Part shown: in pieces, positions 31,101 through 41,831 of the stretch
How the letters are laid out: each line of letters begins with the position of its first letter
Position numbering within the stretch: the first letter of the stretch is position 1
Source: Pyxicephalus adspersus
Lineage: Eukaryota > Chordata > Amphibia > Anura > Pyxicephalidae
Assembly: GCF_032062135.1 (NCBI RefSeq)
Contig: NC_092859.1
Coordinates: forward strand, 33,586,311 to 33,650,310
Length of the DNA: 64,000 nt
Reading direction: 5' to 3'
Made by a program: the position numbers and the translations under genes
Notes under the pieces: generated by a model
The model's database searches: none
Seen by the model: only the letters and a program-made list of their open reading frames with translations
Told to the model about the DNA's origin: nothing

Positions 31101-34100
31101 AGCTTGCAGGAAACCACACCAAACTAAGAAGCCCACTTTTAGATAGGGTTAGTCATTAATCTCTGGAGATTTGGTATTATAAATAAGTGCATGGTGCCTA
31201 AAAACAAAACTGAGCTTTAGCAATAATTACATTTTGGTATACACATGCCGGCTTTCTTATGAAATATATACACAAGTCTTTAACATACTCAACATATATC
31301 TAACTCTGATTTAACTCTTCAATGTAAAGCTCAGCTAAATATTCCAGAAGGATGTCTGCAGAACATTATTACCAGATTTTTGCACAATTGATTATTGGTT
31401 ATAAATTAAAGGTTAAAGTGTACCTAAACTCAGAAATTTCATTTTACATAAAAGGGTAGACAACCCTTTTTATGTAAAGTAAAAATTCTGTTGTTTGTTA
31501 TTTTTTTTAAATGCAACACCCTTTATTTAAAAAAAAAAAAAAGGGTGCAGCACCGCCCCCTAATTCTTGATCGCCAGGAATGGGAGCCCAGAGCTTCCCA
31601 GGATACCTACGTCACACATCCTGGGAGACTCTTGTGTGCTCCTTCTGAAGGAGCCTTTTCGCCCAGAGAGAAAAAAATTTGCCGATCTCACGCATGCGCA
31701 GTGAGATTGGCAAGTTTCTTTCCCATCCTAGGTCACCTGATCTCGCGCCTGGGTCGGGTGACGTAGGATGAAGAACCTGGAAGAGACGAAGATGGCGGCG
31801 CTCTTTAGGCCTACCTAGAACGTATATTTCAGTTTTGAAATGAAACTTCATTATATTATTCATTGGATTCCTACACCTCTCAAGGACACTATGGCCCTGA
31901 TTTATTAAAGCTCTCCAAGGCTGGAGAGAATACACCTGGGATGGATCTGGTCCAGGATTCAAAACATTTGCTAGCAAATAGCAAATGACATTGAAGAAAT
32001 CTATTCCAGGTTTGCTTGATCACCAAGCTTCATTGGTGAAAGTGTATTCTCCCCAGCCTTGGAGAGCTTTAATAAATTAGGGCCTATAAATTAGTTACAC
32101 CTACTGGGATTCTCAGCTCCACTACCCTCCTGCATCTAATACTTGTCTTACTCCTCCTGCTGCGTTATCTTAGACATAATGAATGGCTAAATAATGAAAT
32201 ATGCATTATCTGATTTTACAGATCAATGCTTTAAACCAGAAGATTTTTGACCTCAAGGGAAAATTCAAGCGTCCCAACCTGCGCAGAGTGCGTATCTCTG
32301 CCGATGCCATGCTTAAGGCTCTGCTTGGATCAACACATAAGGTTTCTCTAGACCTGAGGGCCAACCTGAAGTCTGTAAGGAAGGAGGATGAGAAGGTATG
32401 TGGTTTGCAACAAAGATATTTAGCCTGTCATACACTATTTGTGTAAGAATATGCTCATAAAAACAGGAACGAGAAAGAAAAATGTTGGCTGTAGGAAGAG
32501 ATCAGCTTTTCTTGTTTTTGTAGTGCTAACTTTAAAATTCAGGGAAAGTCTCAGCTTTGATTGATTGTCTATGGGCAACATCACTATAGGTATTTTTTTG
32601 TTTCGAGAGGTTTGAAATGATTAACCTTTGTTGTGGTCAAACTACAAGCCTGAATGAAATTAAATTGAACTTAACGATACTTATACTTATTTAATTGAAC
32701 TTATATTGTGCCCCATTTTTTGCTGATACTTACCTTACCACACTACACAAGGTGAGAGATAGCAAGTGTATGTGCAAGTACTTCAACCCAGCCGACACCC
32801 CCCCCCCCCTCCCACTCACCCCCGTGAAGGCTCTCTGGGAAGCTGATTGGCTGCTGAAGGAATGGAAGGAAAATATGAGCAGCAGATAAAGTTGGCTCAT
32901 GGTCCAGATGGAAACAGATAAAAAAAGATAAATAGATGGGAGCATAGGATTTTAAAGTGAGGGATAATTGGAGAGTAAAGCTTTGTCCAGAGATGGGTTT
33001 TAAGAACAAAAAAGCTTCCCAACAATATTTCAAAGCTCTTTTGAGAATAGATTTAAATTTATCATTCTCATATTATTAAAACTGAATGCAATGACTGTAA
33101 TATTTTATATAAAAGCAACTAAACCGGTTTCTGTTCTCCTACTTGTGAGAGTGAAGCAACCACATATAAATCACTCATAACTGCTTGGATAAGTTTATGG
33201 TAGGCCCCAGGCTGCTTACTTAGGATTGTTATTCCACTGCAGAAGCAGTATAGCCAGCCTCATTAACAAGGGCATTGCATTGTTACTGACGCCTTTAAAA
33301 CAGAAGACCCATTAATATGGATTTTTCTTCTCTATTACACTCTTTCAGAAGGCAAATGCCAGCAGCATTACTGACTTTTGGCCAACTCAGGCTATACAGA
33401 TGCTCATATGCCACTGTGTTTTTTGGCCGCCAAGTATTGTGTATTATTCTGAGGTTTTGAAAAGTTGCTTTTATTAGCAGATGGGGATTGACTTTCCATG
33501 CAATTATTAAAAGAGGACATACCAAGAAAGTAGTTTATTTAAACAGACCCTACCAGTTATCTAAAATACTTTAAAGGGAATCCTCCCTCAAGAGAAGAGA
33601 CAAGTAGTATTATCAGACAGCCCTTGTCTTTGGCATTGACACTTTTGTGAGTGTTGGGTGCCGCTCTACTTGTACATGTTGTGATTGCTTACCTTAAAAT
33701 CTACATTATTTCTGTGTCCTAGAGTATTTTAGGAGTGGAAGGGTGGAACCATAGCATTTGGCAAAGGACTGAAAGGAGGTAGCAGCTTTTTAATTCTTTA
33801 TAACTCTGACAAGCTTTAAAAGATGTATCCATACTCTATTATCCCCCATTCTAACCTTCCTAAAAAAAGTATAGTCATGTACACTCATGTATAGCCTACC
33901 CTGCTCCAATCTCCAATGGGGTGCTTCTTGTTTGGCTGCTGAGATTTTTTATTAGTTAATGGTGCAACTGGATTTATTCACAATTGATTTTCATTTTTTT
34001 TTTTCAGGAGAAAGCTGTTGAAGTTACTGACTGGCGTAAAAACATTGAAGCCATGTCTGGAATGGAGGGCAGAAAGAAGAAGTTTGACACCAGTAATGCA

Positions 34101-34103
34101 TAA
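25105..34103 (+). CDS. tnni: Troponin I, slow-skeletal-like (possible non-amniote paralog), complete, seven coding exons
   Basis: Spliced CDS joining 25105-25115, 26866-26869, 26955-26996, 29683-29814, 30688-30777, 32222-32395 and 34008-34103. The total is 549 bases, giving 182 residues and TAA. Visible regions are: an N-terminal TnC-binding helix ([15 protein letters not shown], about 11-25); a charged coiled region for the TnT arm (about 26-100, with [20 protein letters not shown]); the inhibitory peptide [12 protein letters not shown] (106-117); the switch helix [12 protein letters not shown] (119-130); and a C-terminal mobile domain ending [19 protein letters not shown]. Troponin I is the inhibitory thin-filament subunit that releases actin when TnC binds calcium. 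At 182 residues it has the length of skeletal forms and lacks the roughly 30-residue cardiac N-extension. TNNI1-like words ([24 protein letters not shown]) mix with TNNI2-like ones (ELCxxLHxxIDA, NQKxFDLxGKFKRP), so I do not assign a paralog number. One oddity is Asn in place of the second proline of the KRPPLRR motif. Confidence 0.93.
25803..25990 (+). repeat. tandem repeat carrying CTCF-core-like motifs, tnni intron
   Basis: Three to four degenerate units of roughly 45-55 bases are built on 'acttgtgtccaatgctgtc' and 'atctagtggtt'. On the minus strand the unit contains CCACTAGATGGCAG (25896-25909), a perfect fit to the CTCF consensus CCASYAGRKGGCRS. The copies at 25811-25824 and 25952-25965 have one mismatch (GAC for GGC). 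A further unit at about 25862 lacks the tagtgg part. Confidence 0.7.
26866..26869 (+). CDS. tnni: tnni 4-nt microexon (AGAG)
   Basis: The four bases lie between a long pyrimidine tract ending cag (26863-26865) and a consensus donor gtaagt at 26870. Joined to the AG of the start exon they give AGA GAG (Arg-Glu) and hand over in phase 0 to AGG CAA TCT. Without it the start exon and the next exon are out of frame. This is inferred from splice sites and phase only. Confidence 0.7.
26955..26996 (+). CDS. tnni: tnni exon ([14 protein letters not shown])
   Basis: Acceptor attccag, donor gtacgt at 26997, 14 codons in phase 0. Only 85 bases separate it from the microexon. It encodes the start of the N-terminal TnC-binding helix. 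Confidence 0.9.
28145..28590 (+). repeat. long polypurine tract in tnni intron
   Basis: About 445 bases of almost pure A/G on the + strand. It contains three imperfect copies of tagtaggaaaagatgaaggg starting at 28372, 28455 and 28511. The antisense open frame here is low-complexity. Confidence 0.85.
29683..29814 (+). CDS. tnni: tnni exon ([20 protein letters not shown]...)
   Basis: Acceptor atttttttaag, donor gtcata at 29815 (a weak donor), 44 codons in phase 0. It is rich in Glu and Lys, as expected for the helical IT-arm region. It includes YL-type family positions as [11 protein letters not shown]. Confidence 0.92.
30688..30777 (+). CDS. tnni: tnni exon ([20 protein letters not shown]...)
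   Basis: Acceptor tttctag, donor gtaagt at 30778, 30 codons in phase 0. VDEERYDIE is shared with slow-type troponin I, and ELCxxLHxxIDA with the fast type. Confidence 0.94.
31412..31852. mobile_element. MITE family B, copy in tnni intron
   Basis: Starts ttaaagtgtacctaaactc, with acataaaagggtagacaacc, a poly(A)/(T) stretch, cctacgtcacacatcctggg, and cacgcatgcgcagtgagatt at 31690. It has dense CpG for this genome. The right end is weak. Confidence 0.65.
31893..32085. mobile_element. MITE family A, copy in tnni intron
   Basis: Left arm ggccctgatttattaaagct; right arm ggagagctttaataaattag. The left arm has lost about 35 internal bases. It ends 137 bases before the inhibitory-region exon. Confidence 0.82.
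32222..32395 (+). CDS. tnni: tnni exon with inhibitory and switch regions
   Basis: Acceptor gattttacag, donor gtatgt at 32396, 58 codons in phase 0. It contains [20 protein letters not shown] and then [20 protein letters not shown], the diagnostic core of troponin I. The exon ends KEDEK where human paralogs have KEDTEK, a one-residue shortening next to the splice site. Confidence 0.96.
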
Positions 34104-34108
34104 GAAAG
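34008..34108 (+). CDS. tnni: tnni last coding exon, stop at 34101-34103
   Basis: After a long T-rich tract ending cag comes [20 protein letters not shown], then [11 protein letters not shown] and TAA. Five bases after the stop there is a good donor (gaaag/gtaagc), so the rest of the 3'UTR is probably on a separate exon. A junction that close to the stop would not be expected to trigger nonsense-mediated decay. Confidence 0.92.
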
Positions 34109-36347
34109 GTAAGCGGTTAGGTCGTATGGCATTAAACAAAGCTAGACAAGGCAAATGCAACCTAGTAGCTCTTTTGTGATGGGTATAGATTTGGAAAAGT
34201 TTTTTTTTTATATATATATCTACACCACAAAAAAATCAAAATAAAGCAAACTAGTTATATATAAACAGTATGTGATAATGACAGGCCATCATGAGGCATT
34301 TCAGGTAAAGCTTGCCTTTCTCTAAAGGTAATTTTCCATATCACACAAGGTCATCAGAAGGTGTTTGCTAGGCAAAAACATATTTAATGGTAAATTGCAG
34401 TGTTGACCTTTTAATGCTTCAAACTACTTAGTATCACCAAAGAAAATATTGACCATGATCCTTGTAGGTCAAACTCACTGTGAGATAATGCTTTGTGTGG
34501 TGTCACTATTTAGCTGATAGCACATTTTCATGAATTGTTGTTTCAGTATATGCCTAGACAAAATAGTAATACAAAAGACTTATCAGTACATCTCTACAAT
34601 ATATTTACATATCCCCATGTTTTGTCCATTTAAAAACAATTCAAGTACAGAAAGTTACATAAATTGGCAGAAATACACTGCAACGTACTGTTATGGGAGA
34701 CTAACTGTATAATCTCCTATCTAACCGCTGCAAAGGGCAGTGGACAGAATTGATTATTTTATTTGGGGATTCTGCCAGTAACACACATTTTGTCCTAGCA
34801 TGGCAATTCACTGTACAGTTTCCAGAAATAAAATAGGATCACACATAGTTCTGTTTAATACCTACATGTGTAGCAAGTTAAAATCACCTCTACTGGTTAC
34901 ATCACTGTTGATTTAGCTATCATACAACTGACAGCTCATACAAAAAAAATCATATTGTAAATACATTTGCTGATTTTGTTCGATGGAAACATGATTTACA
35001 GTGTTATTTACAGTTGTAATGCTTGACTTTCAGCCAAGGATTATTTTGTTATGAAAGGTGAGTTACACCCATATCTACTGAGGGCTTAACTTAGGGAATG
35101 ATGGCTTACAATCTACAACCAACCTTCCGCATTCTGAATTTTAGGGTAAAAAAAATGCTTTCTAAAATGCACACCTAGCCAGGTGCTGAGAATGAATGTG
35201 CACAATTGGCATTTTGGCCTGGCCAATCAGATAGATGAAAATCCTAAACCCAGAAATAGACTGGATGAAGATAGCAAGGTACCCACAATTCAGTGAGAAT
35301 GGTTGAGTTTATTTAAAAAAACGCTTGGCCTGAACAGGAGAGTTTATTTATAAAATTATGATCATCTTACAGGTAAGTATTTTTTCTTATTGCAAAAGGA
35401 CACTGTCTTCTATTGCATATAATGTACCATTGAAAATGTTTATTTATACCTGTATATTACCTATCTAGTCCATCTGAAGGTGTAAACCTTTAAATTGATC
35501 TTTTTCTATCTTGCTCCTTTTGGTGTGTTTGGTAGGGTCTACATACACTATAAAACTGTAGACAGAGTATGAATCTCATTGAACTATGACAGTTTACACA
35601 GTATTCCAGGTCCATAATGTGCTGTTTTTGACACTGGGTAGACTACGTATCCTCTTTTGGAACAGGGACTGCTGGAATTGTTGTTCTCCAAAGGGCTACT
35701 CTAAACATATGAGCAACAGGCCTCCCTAGTGTTGGGGACCCTTCCTTTCCTTCCTTCCTTCCCTAAAAAGGACTTTACCAACCTGTTCTCTGGCAGCTGG
35801 ATCCTTTTCCACCTGACTGCTATGGGCTTTAGGTGGGCATTTGTCTTCCTTCCCGTACAGTTGAGAGCTGCTGGACATCATTAGGAGAAAGTACTATTTA
35901 TGATGCCCCTACATATATAGCATACATAACGTATATAGCATACATAACATACTGAGCCTTCAACCCCAGAGTTTTGGGCTATCCCCACTGCAAGTAAAGA
36001 ATTTTCCCAAACCTGGAGTTAGGCTTTAATCTATTGTTGGTCCAGCAACAACCAATTTGGTAATAAACTCTCCATTTTTGTAACTTGACTGCACTTACAT
36101 ACAATAACTCTTGTTTCTGCAGTTTAGAATGCAGAGTAGTGGGGTTTTCTTACACTAAAAGAAAGCACCGAACTGTATGTAAATATGGTCATGGTGTCCA
36201 ATGAAAGGCTGTATACAGGATGAACGTCAATTATTGGAATTATTTTTGGGGCATTTTTTGGGGGGGCATTACATGTTTTGGTAATGTATTTTGCTGTATG
36301 TTGTTTTATTCCATTATATCAATTACATTTTTTCACATTTTTTTCAG

Positions 36348-36755
36348 AGAAGAAGATTCTAAAGATTTCCAACAATCTCCCCATTTCCCAAACACAACCA
36401 TAAATTGTGAATGTTCCATCTTTACAAAATGTTTACCTTAATTTCCAAAAAACTGAATCTGCTTTCCTATGAGAATCCATACAGTAAGAAAGAATCTTTC
36501 AGTAAAGGGAAAATGGAACACAATTTTTGAGCTATAAATTTAAAAGTGTATGTTTCAGTTTGGAGAATTTTTAACTTTCAGGTACTATTTGGTGTCCACT
36601 CATAAAACATATTATTATTTTATACATGCACTAATAACCCCTTAAATTGTTCAATTTATTTGGAATATAGCAAAGAAACAGATTATGCTTTATATTCAAT
36701 ATTTCCCTTTTCATCACTTGTATCACTGTACAAAATATAAACATCATTTAGATAA
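36348..36755 (+). other. tnni: candidate tnni 3'UTR exon
   Basis: A very strong acceptor (about 25 bases of T-rich tract ending ttttcag at 36347) pairs with the donor that follows the tnni stop. The sequence after it (agaagaagattctaaag) has no coding capacity. A variant poly(A) signal AATATA lies at about 36734, followed by a GT-rich stretch at about 36757-36782, so cleavage near 36750 is plausible. Another option is AATAAA near 37071. Transcript data would settle this. Confidence 0.45.
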
Positions 36756-38729
36756 CCTTTGTCTCATGTTGTCTGTTTTTTAAACTTTAAGAAATATATT
36801 GTGTCTTCTATAAATCTTCTATTAATCATAATCTCCTGCAGGCTCTGAAGGGGATGTGATGATGTCCTGGTCTTGGGTCTTTTACTGAAAATACCACAAG
36901 GCTGTTACACAGCTACCAGAACCTAAAAGTGAATCTATTGATTGTCTTTGTAAGGGATATGGATGCAGCCTTTGCTGGAAACATAGCAATAAGATTCTGC
37001 CAAGGGAAACCTGGATATAAGACGATTTGGCCTACCATTGCAACCATTTTTTGGTGGTATTGGCCTTTAATAATAAACTATATTTTAGGAGAAAGTACAG
37101 CTATGATTTTGGTCAACCTGAAGCATTTTTTCTTTTCCCGGAAGGCTGTAGCGGGATTATACCGTTTCCTCCTATATCTTATTATGTCCCTTGTTATCAC
37201 GCCAAAAACAACCACCTCATGCAGCTATCTGTGATGGGGAAAATGCTGCTGCATTGATCTAGAATTCAAAGCAGCATTTTCATAGACATGTTAATACAGT
37301 GGTAGAAGATATGTTGATTCATAAGCCTGCAGCTTGTCAATCAGCAGCTGGCCATACTTTGTCCTGTTTCTGGATTGATAGCATGGCGTCTGTTGCCTAA
37401 ACTCTCCCACTGTGAGCTGCAGGGGCTGGGAGGGGGAGTATATGATACAAACATGTAGGAGGATTTAGTTAAAACTGCTTTTAATAATATACCATAGTAA
37501 CTGTAATTGAGACCTGTTTAAACTGTCATACAGAAGATTTTAGATGTACTTACATTTATTTTTTAAGCTGCTGCTTGTTGACAAATTTGTACTCAAAAGT
37601 GAACACATGGCAAGCCATAGATCACACTCTCAGCTTGTAGTCAATAGAATATTTTGGAGCAGTGTGTAAAAACACCACCACACACAGTCCTTCCATAATA
37701 TTTGCATGTCATAACAAAGGAATGGAAAAATAGACCTAATCTTGTGTAAAGTCTTGAGTTAATATGTCCTTTAAGTACAGTTAGTAGAGCATTTCTGCAA
37801 ACTAGGCTAGAGATCACCTTTAAATCACCCACAACAGTGTACTATTTAAACAATATTTCAAATTAATTTGTATAGTATACTGTGTTTTTTTTTTATTACT
37901 TCTGATTTGAGTAATTACCTCTGTGTAAAGTTCAAATGCAAGTCACTGATATCTGCTTGTATTCTTCATTAGCAAAGTGTAGAGAAAAACTGCTAAATGT
38001 GAAAAGTTTTTCCCTCACTCTAAATCAAGTAGGTTGTCAGAAGATGCAAGATCCCTAGCCAGAAAAATTAGGGGAAAGCTGTCTGTGTCCCGGTTGCATA
38101 TTTTCCCATTCCAGTCTGGTGAAGTGTTGTCAATGGGACAGGAAGTGAAGCTAAATCTCTTTAGAGCTAAAATCAGACTGTCATTTTTAGAGCAGTCAGT
38201 TTAGAGCTGCTAACCAGCTGTCAACCACTCCAAAGTCCTAGTTAATGCTAAAGTGAATGATAGCAGTTGGAATCCCTTTTTTTACAGTCATGTGCAGCTG
38301 CAGTACATTTTTTGAGATGCAAGATGCTGCATCCCACCCTGGTCTGACACTCCAAAGTGCACCTACAAAAAGCAGCCTGGAATTGCTCCTGAGAACCAAG
38401 TGCTTGAAATAGGTGTCAGGTAGATGTTAATCATACACTTCTACACCAGTCTGAACATAGCCTTACAGAGTCCAGGAGAGCAGTAAAACATGATAGGAGT
38501 ACAAATTGTTTCCCATTCTATCGAAATATAAAAAAACACATTTTTGATTTGACATGTGTGTTGGTCATCTATTAATACATATTTAAACCCCTCCCCCCTA
38601 AAAAAGACAAATAAATCTAGTAAAATAACCACCTGAACTTGAAATATAAACAGATTCTTTTTTTCAGATTCTGTGGATTCATGTCAAGCCAACTATTTTT
38701 TTTATTATTATTTCCCTTATTAGGAAGTC
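36756..38729. other. downstream of tnni, no gene seen
   Basis: The first few hundred bases could still be tnni 3'UTR if the AATAAA near 37071 is used. Beyond that there is nothing recognisable. Confidence 0.5.
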
Positions 38730-41110
38730 TGAGAGACCTAGCCCTGGGGTGTTAAGGGTTAATAAAATGTAGTAAGGCTAGGAGGGGGCTGTGCTAGTGT
38801 GGAGCTTGGGGTAGGAGGGGATTAGGAATAGAATGAGTTAAAAGGGGCTGGACAGAAGTGAGAGGCCCTCTTTTGGAAGAAAAAGTTTGTGTTAGGTGGG
38901 GAGAGGGAAATTCACTCCCAGCCCAGCTTAGGAGACAGTCTTCATCAGGTGAAGCCTGGCTGCATACCAGAGTAGCTGGGTGTGGTAGGGGGTGGATTTT
39001 GTGAATCTCCCCCCTTGGTTAGGCTAGCAGGGTTGCAGCCTCTGAGGCACAGGCCTTCGGTGTGCCTGAGGAGCCTGATCCCCCCCCCCTTTTTTCAGGG
39101 GACTCGGGGAATACCTGGGAGCCCCTTAAGGGCCCCTTCTAGCTAGCGGCTGGGTTAAGGGAGTCTCAGGCAGGGAGCAGTCCAGTCCCCCCTAGACGAA
39201 TCCCCTGTCTGTGCTGAGCTTTGGGGTAGGGGCTGCAGCTGTCAGGGTGGGCAGCCCCTGATCCCCTGGGAGAGAGGCCTGCAGGCCTGGGGCCTCTCTT
39301 GAAGCAGGGGTCCCTTCATATTGTGGGCCCCCTCTGGCTGGCTGCGTTGCACGCAGGGGCTGTGGCCGACAGGGAGCGCAGCCCCCGATCTACTGTAAGC
39401 AGGCCTGGGTTGTGTAGGCCTCACCTATCTATTATCTACTGGGACATTGCGTGCAGGATCCCCAGGACCTAAAGTGACGTCACAGGTGACGCGGCTGGCT
39501 CCCCAGGACTTGTAGCTCCCCTTTAGGTAGGGAAGCTCCCTTCAATTATACTGAGCCAGGCACCAGTGTAAGCTCCCAGAGACCGGCTGGCAAGCCCCAG
39601 AAGAACGGGGCTGCCAGGTAAATGTTTGGTGGCCTAGGGGGAGGGGTGGGGGGATGGTGTATGGGAATCACGTTAGGGGAAGGATAGAGGTTAGAATAAT
39701 ATGGGAAAAGGGGGGGGTTAAGTTGGTGTCAGGCTGGTGGGTGGGGGGGGCAGGTGTGGTGGGGAGTGCAGCGGGGCTTTTAGGTTTTTAGGGGGTTGTT
39801 GGCTATTTTGTAAAGTATGAGGTGGGGGTCACATACAAGGGGGGTGGTTAGAAGTGGGGGTCTTGAAATCCAGAGGGAGAAAACTGGGGGGGAGCGGGGG
39901 GGGGATTTGGGGCATGCAATGCAACTACTGTTAGGCCAAATAGACCTGGAGGGGTTGTGTGTGGGGACGTTTGCTAGATTACCTTTGGAGCTACTTAGCC
40001 TGGCGTTCAGCAGGCTGGTAGATAGCTGACCGTGTGAAGAATCGAGTTTGTTAACTTGGCAGGCAAGTAAGGTGGTGGTGGAGGAGGTAAAAAAACTAGT
40101 AAAAAGTGGAATGGCACTTGGAAGGCAAATTGGGGTCAAGACAAGGCCTTGGTGTCAGTACTGGAGGATGATATGCTATATTTCTCCCTGGTGTCAGTAC
40201 TGAAGACGGTATATATTATTACTCCCTGGTGGCAGTGCTGTGGGATAGTATGCATTGTTTCTCCTAGGTGTCAGTGTGGCGGGATATTATTTGTTATTAC
40301 TCCTTGGTTTCAGTACCGTGGAGCAATTTGTGGAAAAGCGCTTGCTTAATGGAACGGTTCAACACAGCTCAGAGTATGGTAAATGCGGCGGTGGGCCATT
40401 TCTGCGGCCGGGAATGGAGGAAGACGAACTAGCAGGATGGTATTCAACAAGCTCAGCGAGTGTGGAGGATGCGCTCAGGTGTTAGGTTTCACACGTGAGC
40501 ACTGTGGTGGTTGGGGTCTTGGAAGGCAAGGATCCAGTGCTTTGGTAAAGTAGTGGAATTAGACAGGGCGGGATCCTCTTTGGTGGGATCTCCCCCCTTA
40601 TAGTGAACGGATTATTATGGCTCCTGAGGCGGTGCTGGGCCGCTAGGGGCCAAGGTGGAGATGTTGGAAGGGTTCAATTCTTGTTGGGTGGGATTTTGCC
40701 TTCTGAGACCTGCAGCCTGGTTGTTTGGGTGTATACCCGGGAGTATGGAGTTTGATAACATTATAGGTATTATTGTTATGGTTAGGTATTATTAAAAGGG
40801 AGGTATTAGGTTGTTGGTTAAAGAGGTTATATTCAATGTAATATGTTTGCGTTAAAAAATTCTGGTTAAGTAATAATTATAATGGAGTGTTATGTCATGT
40901 TAATGTATGCTTGCATATCAAAAGTGTAAATGTATTTATTTATTTGTCATTTATTTATTATTGGATATTTGTTAATTACTTGAATGGTTAGATTATTTAT
41001 TGGTGTTTAAATAAATACCTGCTTGCCAGCCAATTTAAATCCAAGATTGGTGTCTGGGCATTTAATGGTGGGGGAGTAGTTGGTAAGCAGGTCGGGGGGA
41101 GGTGGAGGTT
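38730..41110 (+). other. GC-rich, G-skewed repeat-like block of unknown class
   Basis: This 2.4 kb stands out from its AT-rich surroundings. It has many G runs on the + strand, tgacgtcacaggtgacgcgg at about 39475, the 39-base tandem repeat, and an AT-rich end with aaataaatacctgcttgcca before another purine-rich stretch. No open frame resembles a retroelement protein or any other known family. An old LTR or DIRS-like element, or a CpG-rich noncoding locus, are possibilities. I could not identify terminal repeats. Confidence 0.4.
40151..40330 (+). repeat. 39-base tandem repeat, about 4.5 copies
   Basis: Copies start at 40151, 40190, 40228, 40267 and 40306 with ggtgtcagtactg or a variant and end in a ttactccct-like segment. 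Spacings are 39, 38, 39 and 39. Confidence 0.85.
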
Positions 41111-41617
41111 CTGATGGTGGTGGTGAAGGATGGGCTAGAAAGTCAGAGCTACCCTGGTTATGGCTCTTTTTTTCTCAACTGACAGAGGATTTTTACCTTT
41201 ATTGCCAGAGTGTTTGCGTTTTTCTGTACGAACACAATTACTAATTAATGATGCATGGCATATATCCCAGGCACCTAGTGATGCATTTATGCTGTGATGG
41301 GGCCAGATATCCTCAATCAGAATTGTTGGCATAACTTTGTACTGATCCTGCCAGGTAAATAGAATAAACACCCTAGTTCAACCTAAAAAAAAAGTATGAA
41401 TATAAAAGGGAAATGATAGTGTGTGGATGCATGATGCTCTTGCAGTAAAATCTGAGCATTATTTTTTATGAGACATATATTTTTACAGGTGTAATGTTCC
41501 AAATTTAATAACTGTATTTCATATACTCATCTGTGTTCCCTCTAGACTGCTGAGTTGTTTTTTTTGTTTGTCTATTTTTCAGTATCTATATACTGTAGCC
41601 CTGAAATATCATACAAT

Positions 41618-41831
41618 GGACCTAATTTAATAAAGCTCTCCAAGACTGGAGAAGATAGATTATCATGGAAGAAGCTGAGTCATCCATCAATCCTGGAATA
41701 GATCTGGTCTAGGACTGAAAACATTTCCCAAATAATATCAAATGATTTTAAGAAATATATTCCAGGTTTGATGGTTCTCCCATGATAGTATATCTTCTTC
41801 AGTCTTTGAGAGCTTTAATAAATGAGACCCA
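41618..41831. mobile_element. MITE family A, diverged copy
   Basis: Left end ggacctaatttaataaagct; right end gagagctttaataaatgaga. It shares the centre ggtctaggactgaaaacatt with the other copies. Confidence 0.75.
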
